From Xenophilus sp003671765 (GTDB lineage Bacteria > Pseudomonadota > Gammaproteobacteria > Burkholderiales > Burkholderiaceae_C), in contig CP166702.1 of the NCBI GenBank assembly GCA_051414805.1, positions 124,001-188,000 on the forward strand: a stretch of DNA of 64,000 bases. Direction: 5' to 3'. The notes below the pieces were generated by a model, which was given only the letters and a program-made list of their open reading frames with translations, had not been told where the DNA came from and searched no databases. This document shows positions 1 through 8,141 of the stretch, piece after piece; position 1 is the stretch's first letter; every line of letters begins with the position of its first letter. Made by a program: the position numbers and the translations under genes.

Positions 1-380
1 AACACCCACGCGCTCGCGACGCCCGCCAGCAGGCGCTGCACCAGCAGCGCCGGCGCATCGGTGAAGAAACCGCTGGCGCCCATGAACACGCTGGCCAGCA
101 CGGCACCGCCGACCAGCAGCCGGCCCGCGCCCCAACGCCGCATCAGCGCCGGCGTGCACAGGGCCCCGAGCAGGTAGCCCAGCGCATTGGCCGTGTTCAT
201 GCCACCCGCGAGCGCGTAGCTCCAGCCCAGATCGTCACGCATCGGCGGCAGCAGCAGCCCGTAGGCGAAGCGGGTGATGCCCAGCGACACCGCCGCCCCC
301 ATCGACAGCCCGAGCGCCAGCAGCACGGAACGCGCGGCGGTCGTCGGCGCGGCGGCGGAGGTGTCGGGCACGGTGCTCAT
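1..380 (-). CDS. YbfB/YjiJ-family MFS transporter (partial, N-terminal part)
   Basis: The reading frame starts at the ATG whose complement is at 378-380 and runs off the left edge, giving about 126 residues. They contain an N-terminal hydrophobic helix, then FAYGLLLPPMRDDLGWSYALAGGMNTAN and a second helix with the sequence GYLLGALCTPALMRR, the pattern of the first transmembrane helices of the YbfB/YjiJ family of major facilitator transporters in the inner membrane. The substrate is not known for the family. It is divergent from the ene-reductase gene, with a 146-base spacer. The family call is good; function beyond transport is not supported. Confidence 0.75.
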   Translation of the reverse strand, partial: MSTVPDTSAAAPTTAARSVLLALGLSMGAAVSLGITRFAYGLLLPPMRDDLGWSYALAGGMNTANALGYLLGALCTPALMRRWGAGRLLVGGAVLASVFMGASGFFTDAPALLVQRLLAGVASAWV

Positions 381-526
381 GGGGTCGGCGCATTCTGCGC
401 CGCCTTGCGCGCGCCGCCTGTCGGATGCGCGCCTAGCAACAAAACGGCAACCCCGCTGCCGCAAGGCCGCGCAGGCTGGCGTACGCTGCGCCCATAACAA
501 CCTCAGCAAAGAAAGGCTTCACGCCC

Positions 527-1630
527 ATGCCCACCCTTTTCGACCCGGTCCAGGCCGGCGATCTGCACCTGAAGAACCGCATCGTGATGGCGCCGCTCAC
601 GCGCAACCGCTCGCCCAACGCGATCCCGCGCGACATCACGGCCACCTACTACGCGCAGCGCGCCGATGCCGGCCTGCTGATCACCGAAGCCACCGCCATC
701 AGCCATCAGGGCCAGGGTTATGCCGACGTGCCGGGCCTCTACGGCACCGAGCAGCTCGACGGCTGGAAGAAGGTCACGGCCGCGGTGCACGCCAAGGGCG
801 GCAAGATCGTCACGCAGCTGTGGCACGTCGGCCGCGTCTCGCACACCGAACTGCAGCCCGAGGGCGGTGCACCCGTGGCGCCCTCGGCCATCACGGCCAA
901 GACCAAGACCGTGCTCATCAAGGACGGCGTGCCCACCTTCGTCGAAACCTCGCACCCGCGCGCGCTGCGTGCCGACGAGCTGCCCGGCATCGTCCACACC
1001 TACGCCGCCGCCGCGCGCAACGCGGTCGAGACGGCCGGTTTCGACGGCGTCGAGATCCATGGCGCCAACGGCTACCTGCTGGACCAGTTCCTCAAGGACG
1101 GCAGCAACCATCGCACCGACGACTACGGCGGCTCGATCGAGAACCGCGCACGCCTGCTGCTGGAAGTCACGCGCGCCGTGGCCGACGCCGTGGGGCATGG
1201 CAAGGTGGGCATCCGCCTGTCGCCCGTCACGCCCGCCAACGACGTGGTCGACAGTGCCCCGCAGCCGCTCTTCGAGTACGTGGTGAAGCAGCTGGCGCAG
1301 CTGGGCTTGGCCTACATCCACATCATCGAGGGCGCGACCGGCGGCCCGCGCGAGATCCCCGACCGCCCCTTCGACTACGACGCCCTCAAGCAGGCCTACC
1401 GCGAGGCGGGTGGGCGCGCGGCCTGGATGGTGAACAACGGCTACGACCTGCCGCTGGCCGAAACGGCGGTGAAGGAAGGCGACGACCTGGTCGCCTTCGG
1501 CAAGCCCTTCATCGCCAACCCCGACCTGGTGCGCCGCATCCGCGAAGGTGCGCCGTGGAACGAGGTGGACAAGGCCACGCTCTACGGTGGCGGCGAGAAG
1601 GGCTACACCGACTACCCGACGCTGGACTGA
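527..1630 (+). CDS. nemA: NemA-like alkene reductase (old yellow enzyme family)
   Basis: This 367-residue protein is the usual length for an FMN-dependent ene-reductase, which reduces activated C=C bonds (maleimides, nitro-alkenes, enones) with NAD(P)H in the cytoplasm. It is a single TIM-barrel. The start LFDPVQAGDLHLKNRIVMAPLTRNR (about residues 4-28), the active-site pair His178/Asn181 in HGANGYLLDQF with Tyr183, and GGSIENR (201-207) are all canonical. The ATG follows AAAGAAAGG and fits the family N-terminus. It is divergent from the MFS gene and followed by a tautomerase gene after a repeat element. Role is probably detoxification of electrophiles; physiological substrate unknown. Confidence 0.93.
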   Translation: MPTLFDPVQAGDLHLKNRIVMAPLTRNRSPNAIPRDITATYYAQRADAGLLITEATAISHQGQGYADVPGLYGTEQLDGWKKVTAAVHAKGGKIVTQLWHVGRVSHTELQPEGGAPVAPSAITAKTKTVLIKDGVPTFVETSHPRALRADELPGIVHTYAAAARNAVETAGFDGVEIHGANGYLLDQFLKDGSNHRTDDYGGSIENRARLLLEVTRAVADAVGHGKVGIRLSPVTPANDVVDSAPQPLFEYVVKQLAQLGLAYIHIIEGATGGPREIPDRPFDYDALKQAYREAGGRAAWMVNNGYDLPLAETAVKEGDDLVAFGKPFIANPDLVRRIREGAPWNEVDKATLYGGGEKGYTDYPTLD

Positions 1631-1706
1631 GCGCCACCACAGTGCGACGGCACGCGGGCGTTTCAAGCCAAGAAGGCCTGCAACGCCCGCCCCGCTTGCG
1701 CTGACA

Positions 1707-1723
1707 GCTATCGATTTCATAGC
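1707..1723. repeat. Family A intergenic palindrome, copy 1
   Basis: The core GCTATCGATTTCATAGC has inverted arms GCTAT/ATAGC around seven bases. Upstream lies a degenerate block resembling GCAGCGCCCGTCC (1669-1700). It lies between the ene-reductase and tautomerase genes. It is one of eleven copies in the window. Confidence 0.75.
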
Positions 1724-1763
1724 ACACCACATGGCGCCGCGCGTCGCCGCTTGAGCTCCGCCC

Positions 1764-2213
1764 ATGCCCTACCTGCAACTCGACGTTGCCGGCCCCTACC
1801 CCGTCGCGACCAAGCAGCGTCTGGCCGACGCGATGAGCCAGACCTACGCGCGGATGATGGCGGTCGACATTCGCCGCATCACCGTGGCCGTGCGCGAGCT
1901 GGGCGACGGCGGGCTGTGGCGCATCGCCGCCGAGGGCGAGCCGCCCGTGCCCGTCGCCATCCTGATGCTGGACATCCGCGCCGGCCGCCCGGCCGAGCTG
2001 CGCATGCGGGTGGCCCAGGCGCTGTGCGCCCACTGCATCGAACTGCTGGGGCTGCGAGAAGACCGTCTGAACGTCGAGTTCACCCAGCACAGCGGCGACG
2101 AGATGTACCACCCCGCGCTGGGCGGTTTCAGCCCCGACTGGTCGCCGGGTGAGGCCCAGGCGTGCGCATCGGTGGCGCGTGTTCCGCCATCAGCGCCGCC
2201 ACCCAGTCGATGA
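1764..2213 (+). CDS. Tautomerase-superfamily protein
   Basis: The protein has 149 residues. After the initiator Met comes Pro2 (MPYLQLDVAGPYP), the catalytic amino-terminal proline expected in 4-oxalocrotonate tautomerase-superfamily enzymes. The body RLADAMSQTYARMMAVDIRRITVAVREL and a second related half (HCIELLGLREDRLNVEF) suggest two beta-alpha-beta units, as in the longer members such as cis-CaaD or malonate semialdehyde decarboxylase. The reaction cannot be assigned. The 3' end overlaps the end of the convergent LysR gene by 86 bases, and the last 25 or so residues look like low-complexity read-through. Confidence 0.7.
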   Translation: MPYLQLDVAGPYPVATKQRLADAMSQTYARMMAVDIRRITVAVRELGDGGLWRIAAEGEPPVPVAILMLDIRAGRPAELRMRVAQALCAHCIELLGLREDRLNVEFTQHSGDEMYHPALGGFSPDWSPGEAQACASVARVPPSAPPPSR

Positions 2214-3075
2214 ACACGCGCAGCTTGGCGCTCACATTCCGGTTGGGCGGAAACGCGACGTACAGCGGCATCGGGTCCATCTCCCAGTCGTCCAGCATGC
2301 GGACCAGCTCGCCCCGCGCATGGTGCTCGCGGGCCATGTAGTCGGGTAGCCAGAGGATGCCAAGCCCCGCGAGGCCAGCCGCGAGGTAGGCGTTGCCGTC
2401 GTCGACCGAGAACACATGGCGCCCGCGCACCTCCACCCGCTCGCCTGCGCGGTGCATCGCGTAGGGCAGCGTCCGTCCGCTGCGTGCCCAGAGGAAACCG
2501 ACCACGCGGTGGTGCGTGTCGGCCAGCTCGCCCGGGTGCGCGGGCCGGCCCGCGCGCGCCACGTAGGCGGGTGACGCGTACACGCGCAGCTGCAGGTCGG
2601 CCACGCGCCGGGCCACGAGCGACGGGTCGGTCAACTCGCCGCCGCGCACCACGCAGTCGACCCGCTCGTCGATGAGGTCGACCCTGCGATCGCTCACGCC
2701 CATGTCGATCCCGATGTCGGGGTAGCGTGCATGGAAGGCCGGCAGCGCAGGCACCAGCACCAGGCGCGCAAGCGGGCTGGGCACATCCACGCGCAGGTGC
2801 CCGCGCGGCGCGGCGGCGGCGCCCGACAGGCTCGTCTCGGCATCGTCCAGGTCGGCGAGCAGACGCACCACGCGCTCGTAGTACGCCGCGCCGTCGGCCG
2901 TGACGTTGACCTTGCGCGTGGTGCGGTTGAGCAGCTTCACGCGAAGGCGCGCCTCCAACTGCTGCACGAGCTGGGTCACGGTGGTCTTGTTGATCTGCAG
3001 CGTGGCGGCGGCCTGGGTAAAGCTGCGCGTCTCCACCACCCGGGCAAAGGCTTGCATCGCGTCGATGCGGTCCAT
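2128..3075 (-). CDS. LysR-family transcriptional regulator
   Basis: The protein has 315 residues. The N-terminal winged helix-turn-helix (MDRIDAMQAFARVVETRSFTQAAATLQINKTTVTQLVQQLE, about 1-42) is followed by a LysR effector-binding domain (about 88-295). The ATG at 3075 was chosen over a TTG 18 bases upstream because GAGGAG lies seven bases before it. It is divergent from a RidA-family gene, with a palindrome between the two starts, so autoregulation and control of that neighbour are the likely jobs. The inducer is unknown. It closely resembles the many orphan LTTRs of Burkholderiales. Confidence 0.88.
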   Translation of the reverse strand: MDRIDAMQAFARVVETRSFTQAAATLQINKTTVTQLVQQLEARLRVKLLNRTTRKVNVTADGAAYYERVVRLLADLDDAETSLSGAAAAPRGHLRVDVPSPLARLVLVPALPAFHARYPDIGIDMGVSDRRVDLIDERVDCVVRGGELTDPSLVARRVADLQLRVYASPAYVARAGRPAHPGELADTHHRVVGFLWARSGRTLPYAMHRAGERVEVRGRHVFSVDDGNAYLAAGLAGLGILWLPDYMAREHHARGELVRMLDDWEMDPMPLYVAFPPNRNVSAKLRVFIDWVAALMAEHAPPMRTPGPHPATSRG

Positions 3076-3099
3076 GGTCGCTCCTCGCGGCAAAGTGAT

Positions 3100-3118
3100 T
3101 GTTCGGAATCGCCAAACA
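3100..3118. promoter_or_regulatory. Candidate LysR operator between lysR-type gene and ridA-like gene
   Basis: TGTTCGG-AATCG-CCAAACA is a 7+5+7 inverted repeat with one mismatch, 24 bases upstream of the regulator start and 84 bases upstream of the RidA-family start. Position and dyad symmetry fit a LysR binding site in a divergent regulator/target pair. Inference only. Confidence 0.45.
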
Positions 3119-3202
3119 GTGATTCTGGGTCCGACATGTTTATCCCGACGCGGTGGCTACCTAAAGTTCCGGGCATTCCAACCACAAGTTCCCGGACCGC
3201 CG

Positions 3203-3616
3203 ATGAACTCCACACCCACTCGCGACGTCGTCTTTCCACCCGGCCGGCAGGCCCTGTACGAGAAGAACCGCTACTCCCCGGCCGTGCGTTCCAACGGCTT
3301 CCTCTTCGTCTCCGGCCAGGTCGGCAGCCGGCCGGACGGCTCGCCGGAACCGGAGCTCGAGGCGCAGGTGCGCCGCGCCTTCGACAACCTCAACGCCATC
3401 CTCGGCGCAGCGGGCTGCACGTTCGACGATGTGGTCGACGTCACCGTGTTCATCGTCGACCCGGCCGAGAAGTTCGAGACCATCTGGAAGATCGTGCCCG
3501 AGTACTGGGGCAACGCGCCACACCCGACGCTCACCGGCATCGGCGTGACCTGGCTCTACGGCTTCGACTTCGAAATCAAGGTCATCGCCAGGCTGCCCGA
3601 AGCGCAGGCGGCCTGA
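3203..3616 (+). CDS. RidA-family protein, non-canonical (lacks the deaminase arginine)
   Basis: The protein has 137 residues, one YjgF/YER057c/UK114 domain (RYSPAVRSNGFLFVSGQVG near 21-39, then LNAILGAAGCTFDDVVDVTVFIVD). Canonical RidA imine deaminases carry Arg in PARxxVxVxxLP. The equivalent stretch here is HPTLTGIGVTWL, with no Arg, so 2-iminobutanoate deaminase activity is doubtful. Members without this Arg exist in the family and have unclear roles. It starts at the ATG after a long AT-rich leader and is probably controlled by the divergent LysR regulator. Confidence 0.82.
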   Translation: MNSTPTRDVVFPPGRQALYEKNRYSPAVRSNGFLFVSGQVGSRPDGSPEPELEAQVRRAFDNLNAILGAAGCTFDDVVDVTVFIVDPAEKFETIWKIVPEYWGNAPHPTLTGIGVTWLYGFDFEIKVIARLPEAQAA

Positions 3617-3686
3617 GCGCGCGCTGGCTACCTCCGCTGGGCCGGCGGCCCGTTGCGCAGCCCGACCAGCTGCGATCATCGGCCGC

Positions 3687-4037
3687 ATGACCGATGCCCT
3701 GCTCCGCTTCGGCGGCACCCTGCTGCTCTTCGTCGCCACCGCCGTGGCCGAGATCGTGGGCTGCTACCTGCCCTGGCTGTGGCTGCGCAAGGGCGGCCCG
3801 GTGTGGCTGCTGGTGCCGGCCGCGCTGAGCCTCGCGCTCTTCGCCTGGCTGCTCACGCTGCACCCGCAGGCGGCCGGGCGCGTGTACGCGGCGTATGGCG
3901 GCGTCTACATCGCGGTGGCGCTGGGCTGGCTGTGGGCGGTGGACGGCATCGCGCCTACGCGCTGGGACGTGGTGGGCGCGGGCGTGGCGCTGGTGGGCAT
4001 GGCAATCATCATGCTGGCGCCGCGGGGCACGGCCTGA
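3687..4037 (+). CDS. YnfA-family inner membrane protein
   Basis: At 116 residues this is the normal length for the UPF0060/YnfA family, small four-helix membrane proteins distantly related to small multidrug resistance transporters. Family landmarks are AEIVGCYLPWLWLRKGG (about 21-37), LFAWLLTLHPQAAGRVYAAYGGVYI (52-76), WAVDGIAPTRWD and a C-terminal GMAIIMLAPR. Some YnfA proteins contribute to dye or metal export, but the substrate here is not evident. It is followed directly by a family A repeat, then the convergent sensor kinase gene. Confidence 0.9.
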   Translation: MTDALLRFGGTLLLFVATAVAEIVGCYLPWLWLRKGGPVWLLVPAALSLALFAWLLTLHPQAAGRVYAAYGGVYIAVALGWLWAVDGIAPTRWDVVGAGVALVGMAIIMLAPRGTA

Positions 4038-4039
4038 TT

Positions 4040-4100
4040 TCGAGCCGAATCGGGCTGCAGCGCCCGTCCATCGGGCGCACGCTGCTATCAAACCGATGGC
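4040..4100. repeat. Family A intergenic repeat, copy 2
   Basis: It carries the consensus layout GAGCCGAATCGGGCTGCAG, then CGCCCGTCC-atc-GGGCGC, then the core GCTATCAAACCGATGGC at 4084-4100. It lies between the convergent ynfA-like and sensor kinase genes. Confidence 0.8.
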
Positions 4101-4111
4101 GTCGGGGCCGC

Positions 4112-5530
4112 TCACCCCTCGGCGAACACCAGCTCCACCCGCAAGCCGCCCTGCGGCCCGGCGGTGGCCAGCGACAGCGGCGCCTTCAGCAGCTGTGCAT
4201 AGCGCGCCACGATGGCCAGCCCCAGCCCCGCACCCTGCCCCAGCTTCTGCCCGTCGGGGCCCTGCGCCCAGCGCTGCATCAGGTCGCGTTGCGCGGCCTC
4301 GGGAATGCCGGGCCCGTCGTCCACCACCGCCAGGGTGCAGTGCGAGGGCGTGGCGGCGAGTTCGAGCGTGATGGTCTTGCCGCCGTAGCGCAGCGCGTTG
4401 TCGATCAGGTTGTCGAGGATGCCTTCGATCAGGCCGGCGTCCGCCAGCACGGTGAAGTCCTTCGCTTCGCCCTCGTCCAGGCCACGCGCGCCCAGGTCGA
4501 CACCACGCGCATCGGCCTTGGCCAGGTGGCGCAGCACGGTGTCGCCGACCAGCGCATCGAGCCGCACCGGCTCGCGCTGGAGCACCGCATCGCTCTCGTC
4601 GGCCAGCGCCAGCGCCAGCAACTGGTCGACCAGGTGGCTGGCGCGTGCCTCGCTCGCGGCGATGCGTTGCAGCTGCTCGCGCCACACGCCGGGCGTGGGA
4701 TTCGCCAGGCCGTAGTCGGCCAGCGCGCGGATGCCGGCCAGCGGCGTGCGCAGCTCGTGTGCCACGTTGCCCGCGAACTCGCGCTGCGAACGCACGCTGC
4801 GGTCCAGCCGCACGAACAGGTCGTTGACCGCCTCGCCCACGCGCTCGATCTCGCGCGCCGTGGGCGGCACCGCCACCGGCGACAGGTCGCTCGCATCGCG
4901 GTGCGCGAGCGCGGTCTGCAGCGCCGCCAGCGGCGCCAGGTCACGCGCGATGCCGCGCCACAGCCACACGGCCAGCAACGCCAGCAGCAGCACCTGCGGC
5001 AGCGTCGCGAAGACCAGCACGCGGCCGGCCAGCACGCCGCGCGTCACGGTGGTGTGCGCCACCATCACGCGGTAGTCGCCGGGGCGGTCCTGCACCTGGT
5101 GACGCAGGGTGACGGCACGCACGCTGTGGCCGTCGAGCATGAATTCCGAGAAGTGGAAGGCTTCGCCCGGGGCCGGTGCCTCGGCCGGCATCGGCGTGCC
5201 GGCCAGCGGCCGGCCATCGGGCCGCAGGACGCTGAAGTACACCTTCTCGGCGCGGTCGAACAGCGCGGCGGTCAGCTCGCGCGGCGTGAGCTGCAGCGCC
5301 ACCTCGCCGTCGGGGTTGGGCCGCACGTTGGAGGCGATCGAGTACGCGTCGTCGAGCAGCGCGCGGTCGAAGGCCTGCTGCGTGAAGTAACTCGCCACCA
5401 TGAAGGTGACGACGGTGCCGGCCAGCCAGGTGAGCGCCAGCGGCAGCATCACGTGCCGCAGCACCCGCGCGCGCAGCGAGGGCGATGCGCGCCGCGCCGC
5501 GCCCGGGGCCGTGGCGTGCGGCCCGCTCAA
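4112..5530 (-). CDS. TctE/QseC-like sensor histidine kinase
   Basis: The protein has 472 residues. It has a transmembrane helix (about 28-48), a periplasmic sensor region (about 50-165), a second helix (about 170-191), a HAMP-like linker, the DHp motif FAGNVAHELRTPLAG with phospho-acceptor His258, and an HATPase_c domain with NLIDNALRYGG, DDGPGIP and GLGLAI. I chose the TTG start at 5530, which overlaps the stop of the upstream response regulator (TTGA), because GGAGG lies about ten bases before it. A later in-frame GTG is possible. It forms an operon with the OmpR-type regulator. The signal is unknown; related TctDE and QseBC systems sense tricarboxylates or metals. Confidence 0.88.
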   Translation of the reverse strand: MSGPHATAPGAARRASPSLRARVLRHVMLPLALTWLAGTVVTFMVASYFTQQAFDRALLDDAYSIASNVRPNPDGEVALQLTPRELTAALFDRAEKVYFSVLRPDGRPLAGTPMPAEAPAPGEAFHFSEFMLDGHSVRAVTLRHQVQDRPGDYRVMVAHTTVTRGVLAGRVLVFATLPQVLLLALLAVWLWRGIARDLAPLAALQTALAHRDASDLSPVAVPPTAREIERVGEAVNDLFVRLDRSVRSQREFAGNVAHELRTPLAGIRALADYGLANPTPGVWREQLQRIAASEARASHLVDQLLALALADESDAVLQREPVRLDALVGDTVLRHLAKADARGVDLGARGLDEGEAKDFTVLADAGLIEGILDNLIDNALRYGGKTITLELAATPSHCTLAVVDDGPGIPEAAQRDLMQRWAQGPDGQKLGQGAGLGLAIVARYAQLLKAPLSLATAGPQGGLRVELVFAEG

Positions 5531-6219
5531 GCCGCTTCCGCCTCCAGCAGGTAGCCGATGCCGCGCAGCGTGCGGATGGCGGCACCGCTGCCCACCAGCT
5601 TCTTGCGCAGACGCGAGATGAAGGCCTCGAGCGCGTTGTCGCCCAGCGATTCGTCGAAGTTGGAGAGCTTGTCGGACAGGGTGCGCTTGCTCACCGCATG
5701 GCCGGGCGGGCTCATCAGCTCCCACAGCACCTCGAACTCGCGGGCCGGCAAATCGAGTGGCGCGCCGCCCACCGAGAAGCGGCGCGCCTTGCGGTCCAGC
5801 TTGAGCTGGCCCAGCAGCGCCACGTCGTCGGTGCCCTGTGCGCGGCGGGCCAGCGCGCGCAGGCGGGCCTCGACCTCGGCCAGGTCGAATGGCTTGCCCA
5901 GGTAGTCGTCGGCGCCGGCATCGAGCCCGGCGATGCGCTCCTCGGTGCGGTCGCGTGCCGTGAGCACCAGCACCGGCGTGCGGTCGCCGCGGCTGCGCGC
6001 CTGGCGCAGCACCGTGAGCCCGCTGCCCATGCCGCTGCCGGCTTGCGAGCGGGCGGGCAGGTTCAGGTCCAGCAGCACCACGTCGAAGGGCTGCACGCGC
6101 CACAGGTGGTCGGCGTCTTCCACGCTCTGGGCCAGGTCCACGCGGTGGCCCGCATCGCCCAGGCTGCGCAGCATCACGTCGCGCAGCACGGCATCGTCTT
6201 CGACCAGGAGGATTCGCAT
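5527..6219 (-). CDS. OmpR-family response regulator partnered with the adjacent kinase
   Basis: The protein has 230 residues. The receiver domain has acidic residues in LLVEDD, phospho-acceptor Asp51 in VVLLDLNLP and the conserved Lys in LGKPF. It is followed by an OmpR-type winged-helix DNA-binding domain (PAREFEVLWELMSP ... LRKKLVGSGAAIRTLRGIGYLLE). Compared with typical receivers there are about eight extra residues (ARSQAGSGMGSG) just after Asp51, in the loop beside the phosphorylation site. The ATG at 6219 was preferred to a TTG three codons upstream because MRILLVEDD is the family N-terminus. Confidence 0.9.
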   Translation of the reverse strand: MRILLVEDDAVLRDVMLRSLGDAGHRVDLAQSVEDADHLWRVQPFDVVLLDLNLPARSQAGSGMGSGLTVLRQARSRGDRTPVLVLTARDRTEERIAGLDAGADDYLGKPFDLAEVEARLRALARRAQGTDDVALLGQLKLDRKARRFSVGGAPLDLPAREFEVLWELMSPPGHAVSKRTLSDKLSNFDESLGDNALEAFISRLRKKLVGSGAAIRTLRGIGYLLEAEAA

Positions 6220-6469
6220 AAGAGGCAATCGAGCGGAAGGAGGGGGAACGAAACAGGACGCGCGCCCGGCATTGTGCGGCGGCGTCCACGCCGCCCCGAC
6301 ACTAGCAGGAGCGGCCTTGGCCCCACAACCGGGGCGTCAGGCGCGGGTCAGTGCCCTGGGTCCACAACGCCCATGGCCGTCCGTGCGACGCGCGGGCGGC
6401 CTACACCGCGTGTCATGCACACGGCGTACAACACCCGCGCCCCGTTTCCCGACCTGTCCGAGGCCCGCC

Positions 6470-6730
6470 GTGACCACCCCGACCTACCACACCCTCGCCC
6501 GCATCCTCACGCAGGAGTTCCGCTGCCCGCCCGACGCGATCCGGCCCGAGAGCGGCTTCGGCGAGCTGGGGCTGGACTGCAGCGGCCGGCGCATCGACTT
6601 CGTCTGTGCGGCCGAGGACGCCCTGCGCCTGCGCCTCCCCGACGAGCCCCTGGCCGCGCCGGCCGGCTGGACGCTGGGCCGCATGTGCAGCGTGATCGAC
6701 GAGGTGATGGCGCGCGACGGCGCACGCTGA
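6470..6730 (+). CDS. Acyl-carrier-protein-like small protein with atypical attachment site
   Basis: GTG-initiated, 86 residues, with GAGG about seven bases before the start. The pattern of PPDAIRPESGFGELGLD...DFVCAAEDALRLRLPDE matches helix I end, loop and helix II of acyl carrier proteins. The phosphopantetheine motif should read DSL. Here it is Asp36-Cys37-Ser38-Gly with one extra residue, so modification at Ser38 is uncertain. It stands alone, with no adjacent synthase or transferase. The family assignment rests on pattern and length and is moderate. Confidence 0.55.
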   Translation: MTTPTYHTLARILTQEFRCPPDAIRPESGFGELGLDCSGRRIDFVCAAEDALRLRLPDEPLAAPAGWTLGRMCSVIDEVMARDGAR

Positions 6731-6798
6731 AGAAGCGCTGTCGCCCTGCGCCGACGGTCGCAGCGTTCGCCCGGGTGGCGATGCGGTAGAAAGCGCAC

Positions 6799-7167
6799 AT
6801 GCCGCTTCACGCCGTCACCCCCATCCTGCGCATCTTCGACGAAGCCAAGGCGCGCGAGTTCTACGTCGATTTCCTGGGCTTCGCCATCGACTGGCAGCAC
6901 CGCTTCGAGCCCGCGCTGCCGCTGTACCTGCAGGTGTCGCGCGAGGGCTGCGTGCTGCACCTGTCCGAACACCACGGCGACGCCTGCCCCGGCGCGGCCC
7001 TGCGCATCGCCTGCGACGACATCGACGGCCTGCATGCGGAGCTGACGGCCAGGCAGTACGGCTACGCCCGCCCCGGTATCGAGTCCACCCCGTGGGACAC
7101 ACGCGAGCTGACGGTGCGCGACCCCTTCGGCAATCGTCTGACCTTCGTGGGCACGACCCGCACGTGA
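6799..7167 (+). CDS. Glyoxalase/bleomycin-resistance (VOC) superfamily protein
   Basis: The protein has 122 residues and two beta-alpha-beta-beta-beta modules of the vicinal oxygen chelate fold. ILRIFDEAKAREFYVDFLGFAIDW opens the first and TPWDTRELTVRDPFGNRLTFVG closes the second. The C-terminal RELTVRDPFGNRLTF signature is common in bleomycin-resistance-like members that bind or sequester ligands. The substrate cannot be inferred. It appears monocistronic, with its own start at MPLHAVTP. Confidence 0.85.
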   Translation: MPLHAVTPILRIFDEAKAREFYVDFLGFAIDWQHRFEPALPLYLQVSREGCVLHLSEHHGDACPGAALRIACDDIDGLHAELTARQYGYARPGIESTPWDTRELTVRDPFGNRLTFVGTTRT

Positions 7168-7305
7168 CGCCGGTGCCTGGCCCGCCTTGGGGATAACACT
7201 GCCTGCCGTGTCGGCTGACTGACAGCTTCGATGCCTACGATGGCCCTCACCGCCATCGACGGCGATGCCCGTCGTCGCCAACGATTCGCCCCAAGGAGAC
7301 CCGCC

Positions 7306-8127
7306 ATGAACCGATTGCTCTGGACCCGCCGCGCCGCCCTGTCGCTGGCGAGCGCCGCCCTGCTCGCCGCCTGCGGCGGCATCGCCCCCACCACCCCGCC
7401 CGCCGGCTCCGAGATCGTGATGATGACCTCGGGCGGTTTCGCCGCCGCCTCGGACGAACTCAAGCCCGGCTTCGAGCGCAGCACCGGCTACCGGGTCAAG
7501 ACGGTGTACGGCTCGTCGATGGGCGGCGCCAGCGATTCGATTCCGAGCCGCCTGGCGCGCAACGAGCCGGTGGACGTGGTGATCCTCGCGCGCTCCTCGC
7601 TCGACCAGCTGGTGGCGCAGGGCAAGGTGGTGCCCGGCAGCCAGGTGGACATCGTGCATTCGCTGATCGGCTTCGCGGTGAAGAAGGGCGCGCCCAAGCC
7701 CGACGTCAGCACGCCTGAAGCGGTGAAGCGCACGCTGCTCGCGGCGCCGTCGATCGCCTATTCGGCCAGCGCCAGCGGCACCTACTACGAGACCGAGATG
7801 CTCAAGACCCTGGGCATCGAGGCCGAGGTCAAGCCCAAGAGCAAGCGCATCCTGAGCGAGCGTGTGGCGACCGTGGTGGCACGCGGCGACGCGGCCCTGG
7901 GGCTTCAGCAGGTCAGCGAGCTGATCCCGATCCCGGGCGCGGACTTCGTCGGCGTGCTGCCGCCGCCGCTGCAGCGCGTGACGGTGTTCTCGGCCGGCAT
8001 CTCGACCACCGCGAAGAACCCCGATGCGGCGCGCGCGCTGATCCGCTACTACGTCTCGGCCGAGGCGGCGCCGACGATCCGCAAGGCGGGGCTGGAGCCG
8101 GCGCCGCAGCCTCGCGCGCCGGGCTGA
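7306..8127 (+). CDS. ModA-like substrate-binding lipoprotein
   Basis: The protein has 273 residues. The ATG follows AAGGAGA. A lipoprotein signal with lipobox LLAAC (Cys23) follows a short basic N-region, so the protein should be anchored in an envelope membrane. The mature part resembles type II periplasmic binding proteins of the molybdate family: EIVMMTSGGFAAASDELKPGFERSTGYRV, SRLARNEPVDVVILARSSLDQL, SASGTYYETEMLKTLGI, and a C-terminal ALIRYYVSAEAAPTIRKAGLEP. No permease or ATPase gene is next to it, so the ligand (molybdate, another anion or an organic acid) is open. Confidence 0.8.
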   Translation: MNRLLWTRRAALSLASAALLAACGGIAPTTPPAGSEIVMMTSGGFAAASDELKPGFERSTGYRVKTVYGSSMGGASDSIPSRLARNEPVDVVILARSSLDQLVAQGKVVPGSQVDIVHSLIGFAVKKGAPKPDVSTPEAVKRTLLAAPSIAYSASASGTYYETEMLKTLGIEAEVKPKSKRILSERVATVVARGDAALGLQQVSELIPIPGADFVGVLPPPLQRVTVFSAGISTTAKNPDAARALIRYYVSAEAAPTIRKAGLEPAPQPRAPG

Positions 8128-8141
8128 ACGCTTCGGGTGCC

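Noticed and set aside
5558..6789. Frames opposite the response regulator that read as coding
   Set aside because: Shadow of the two-component operon; the only likely plus-strand gene here is the 86-residue carrier-like ORF beginning at 6470.
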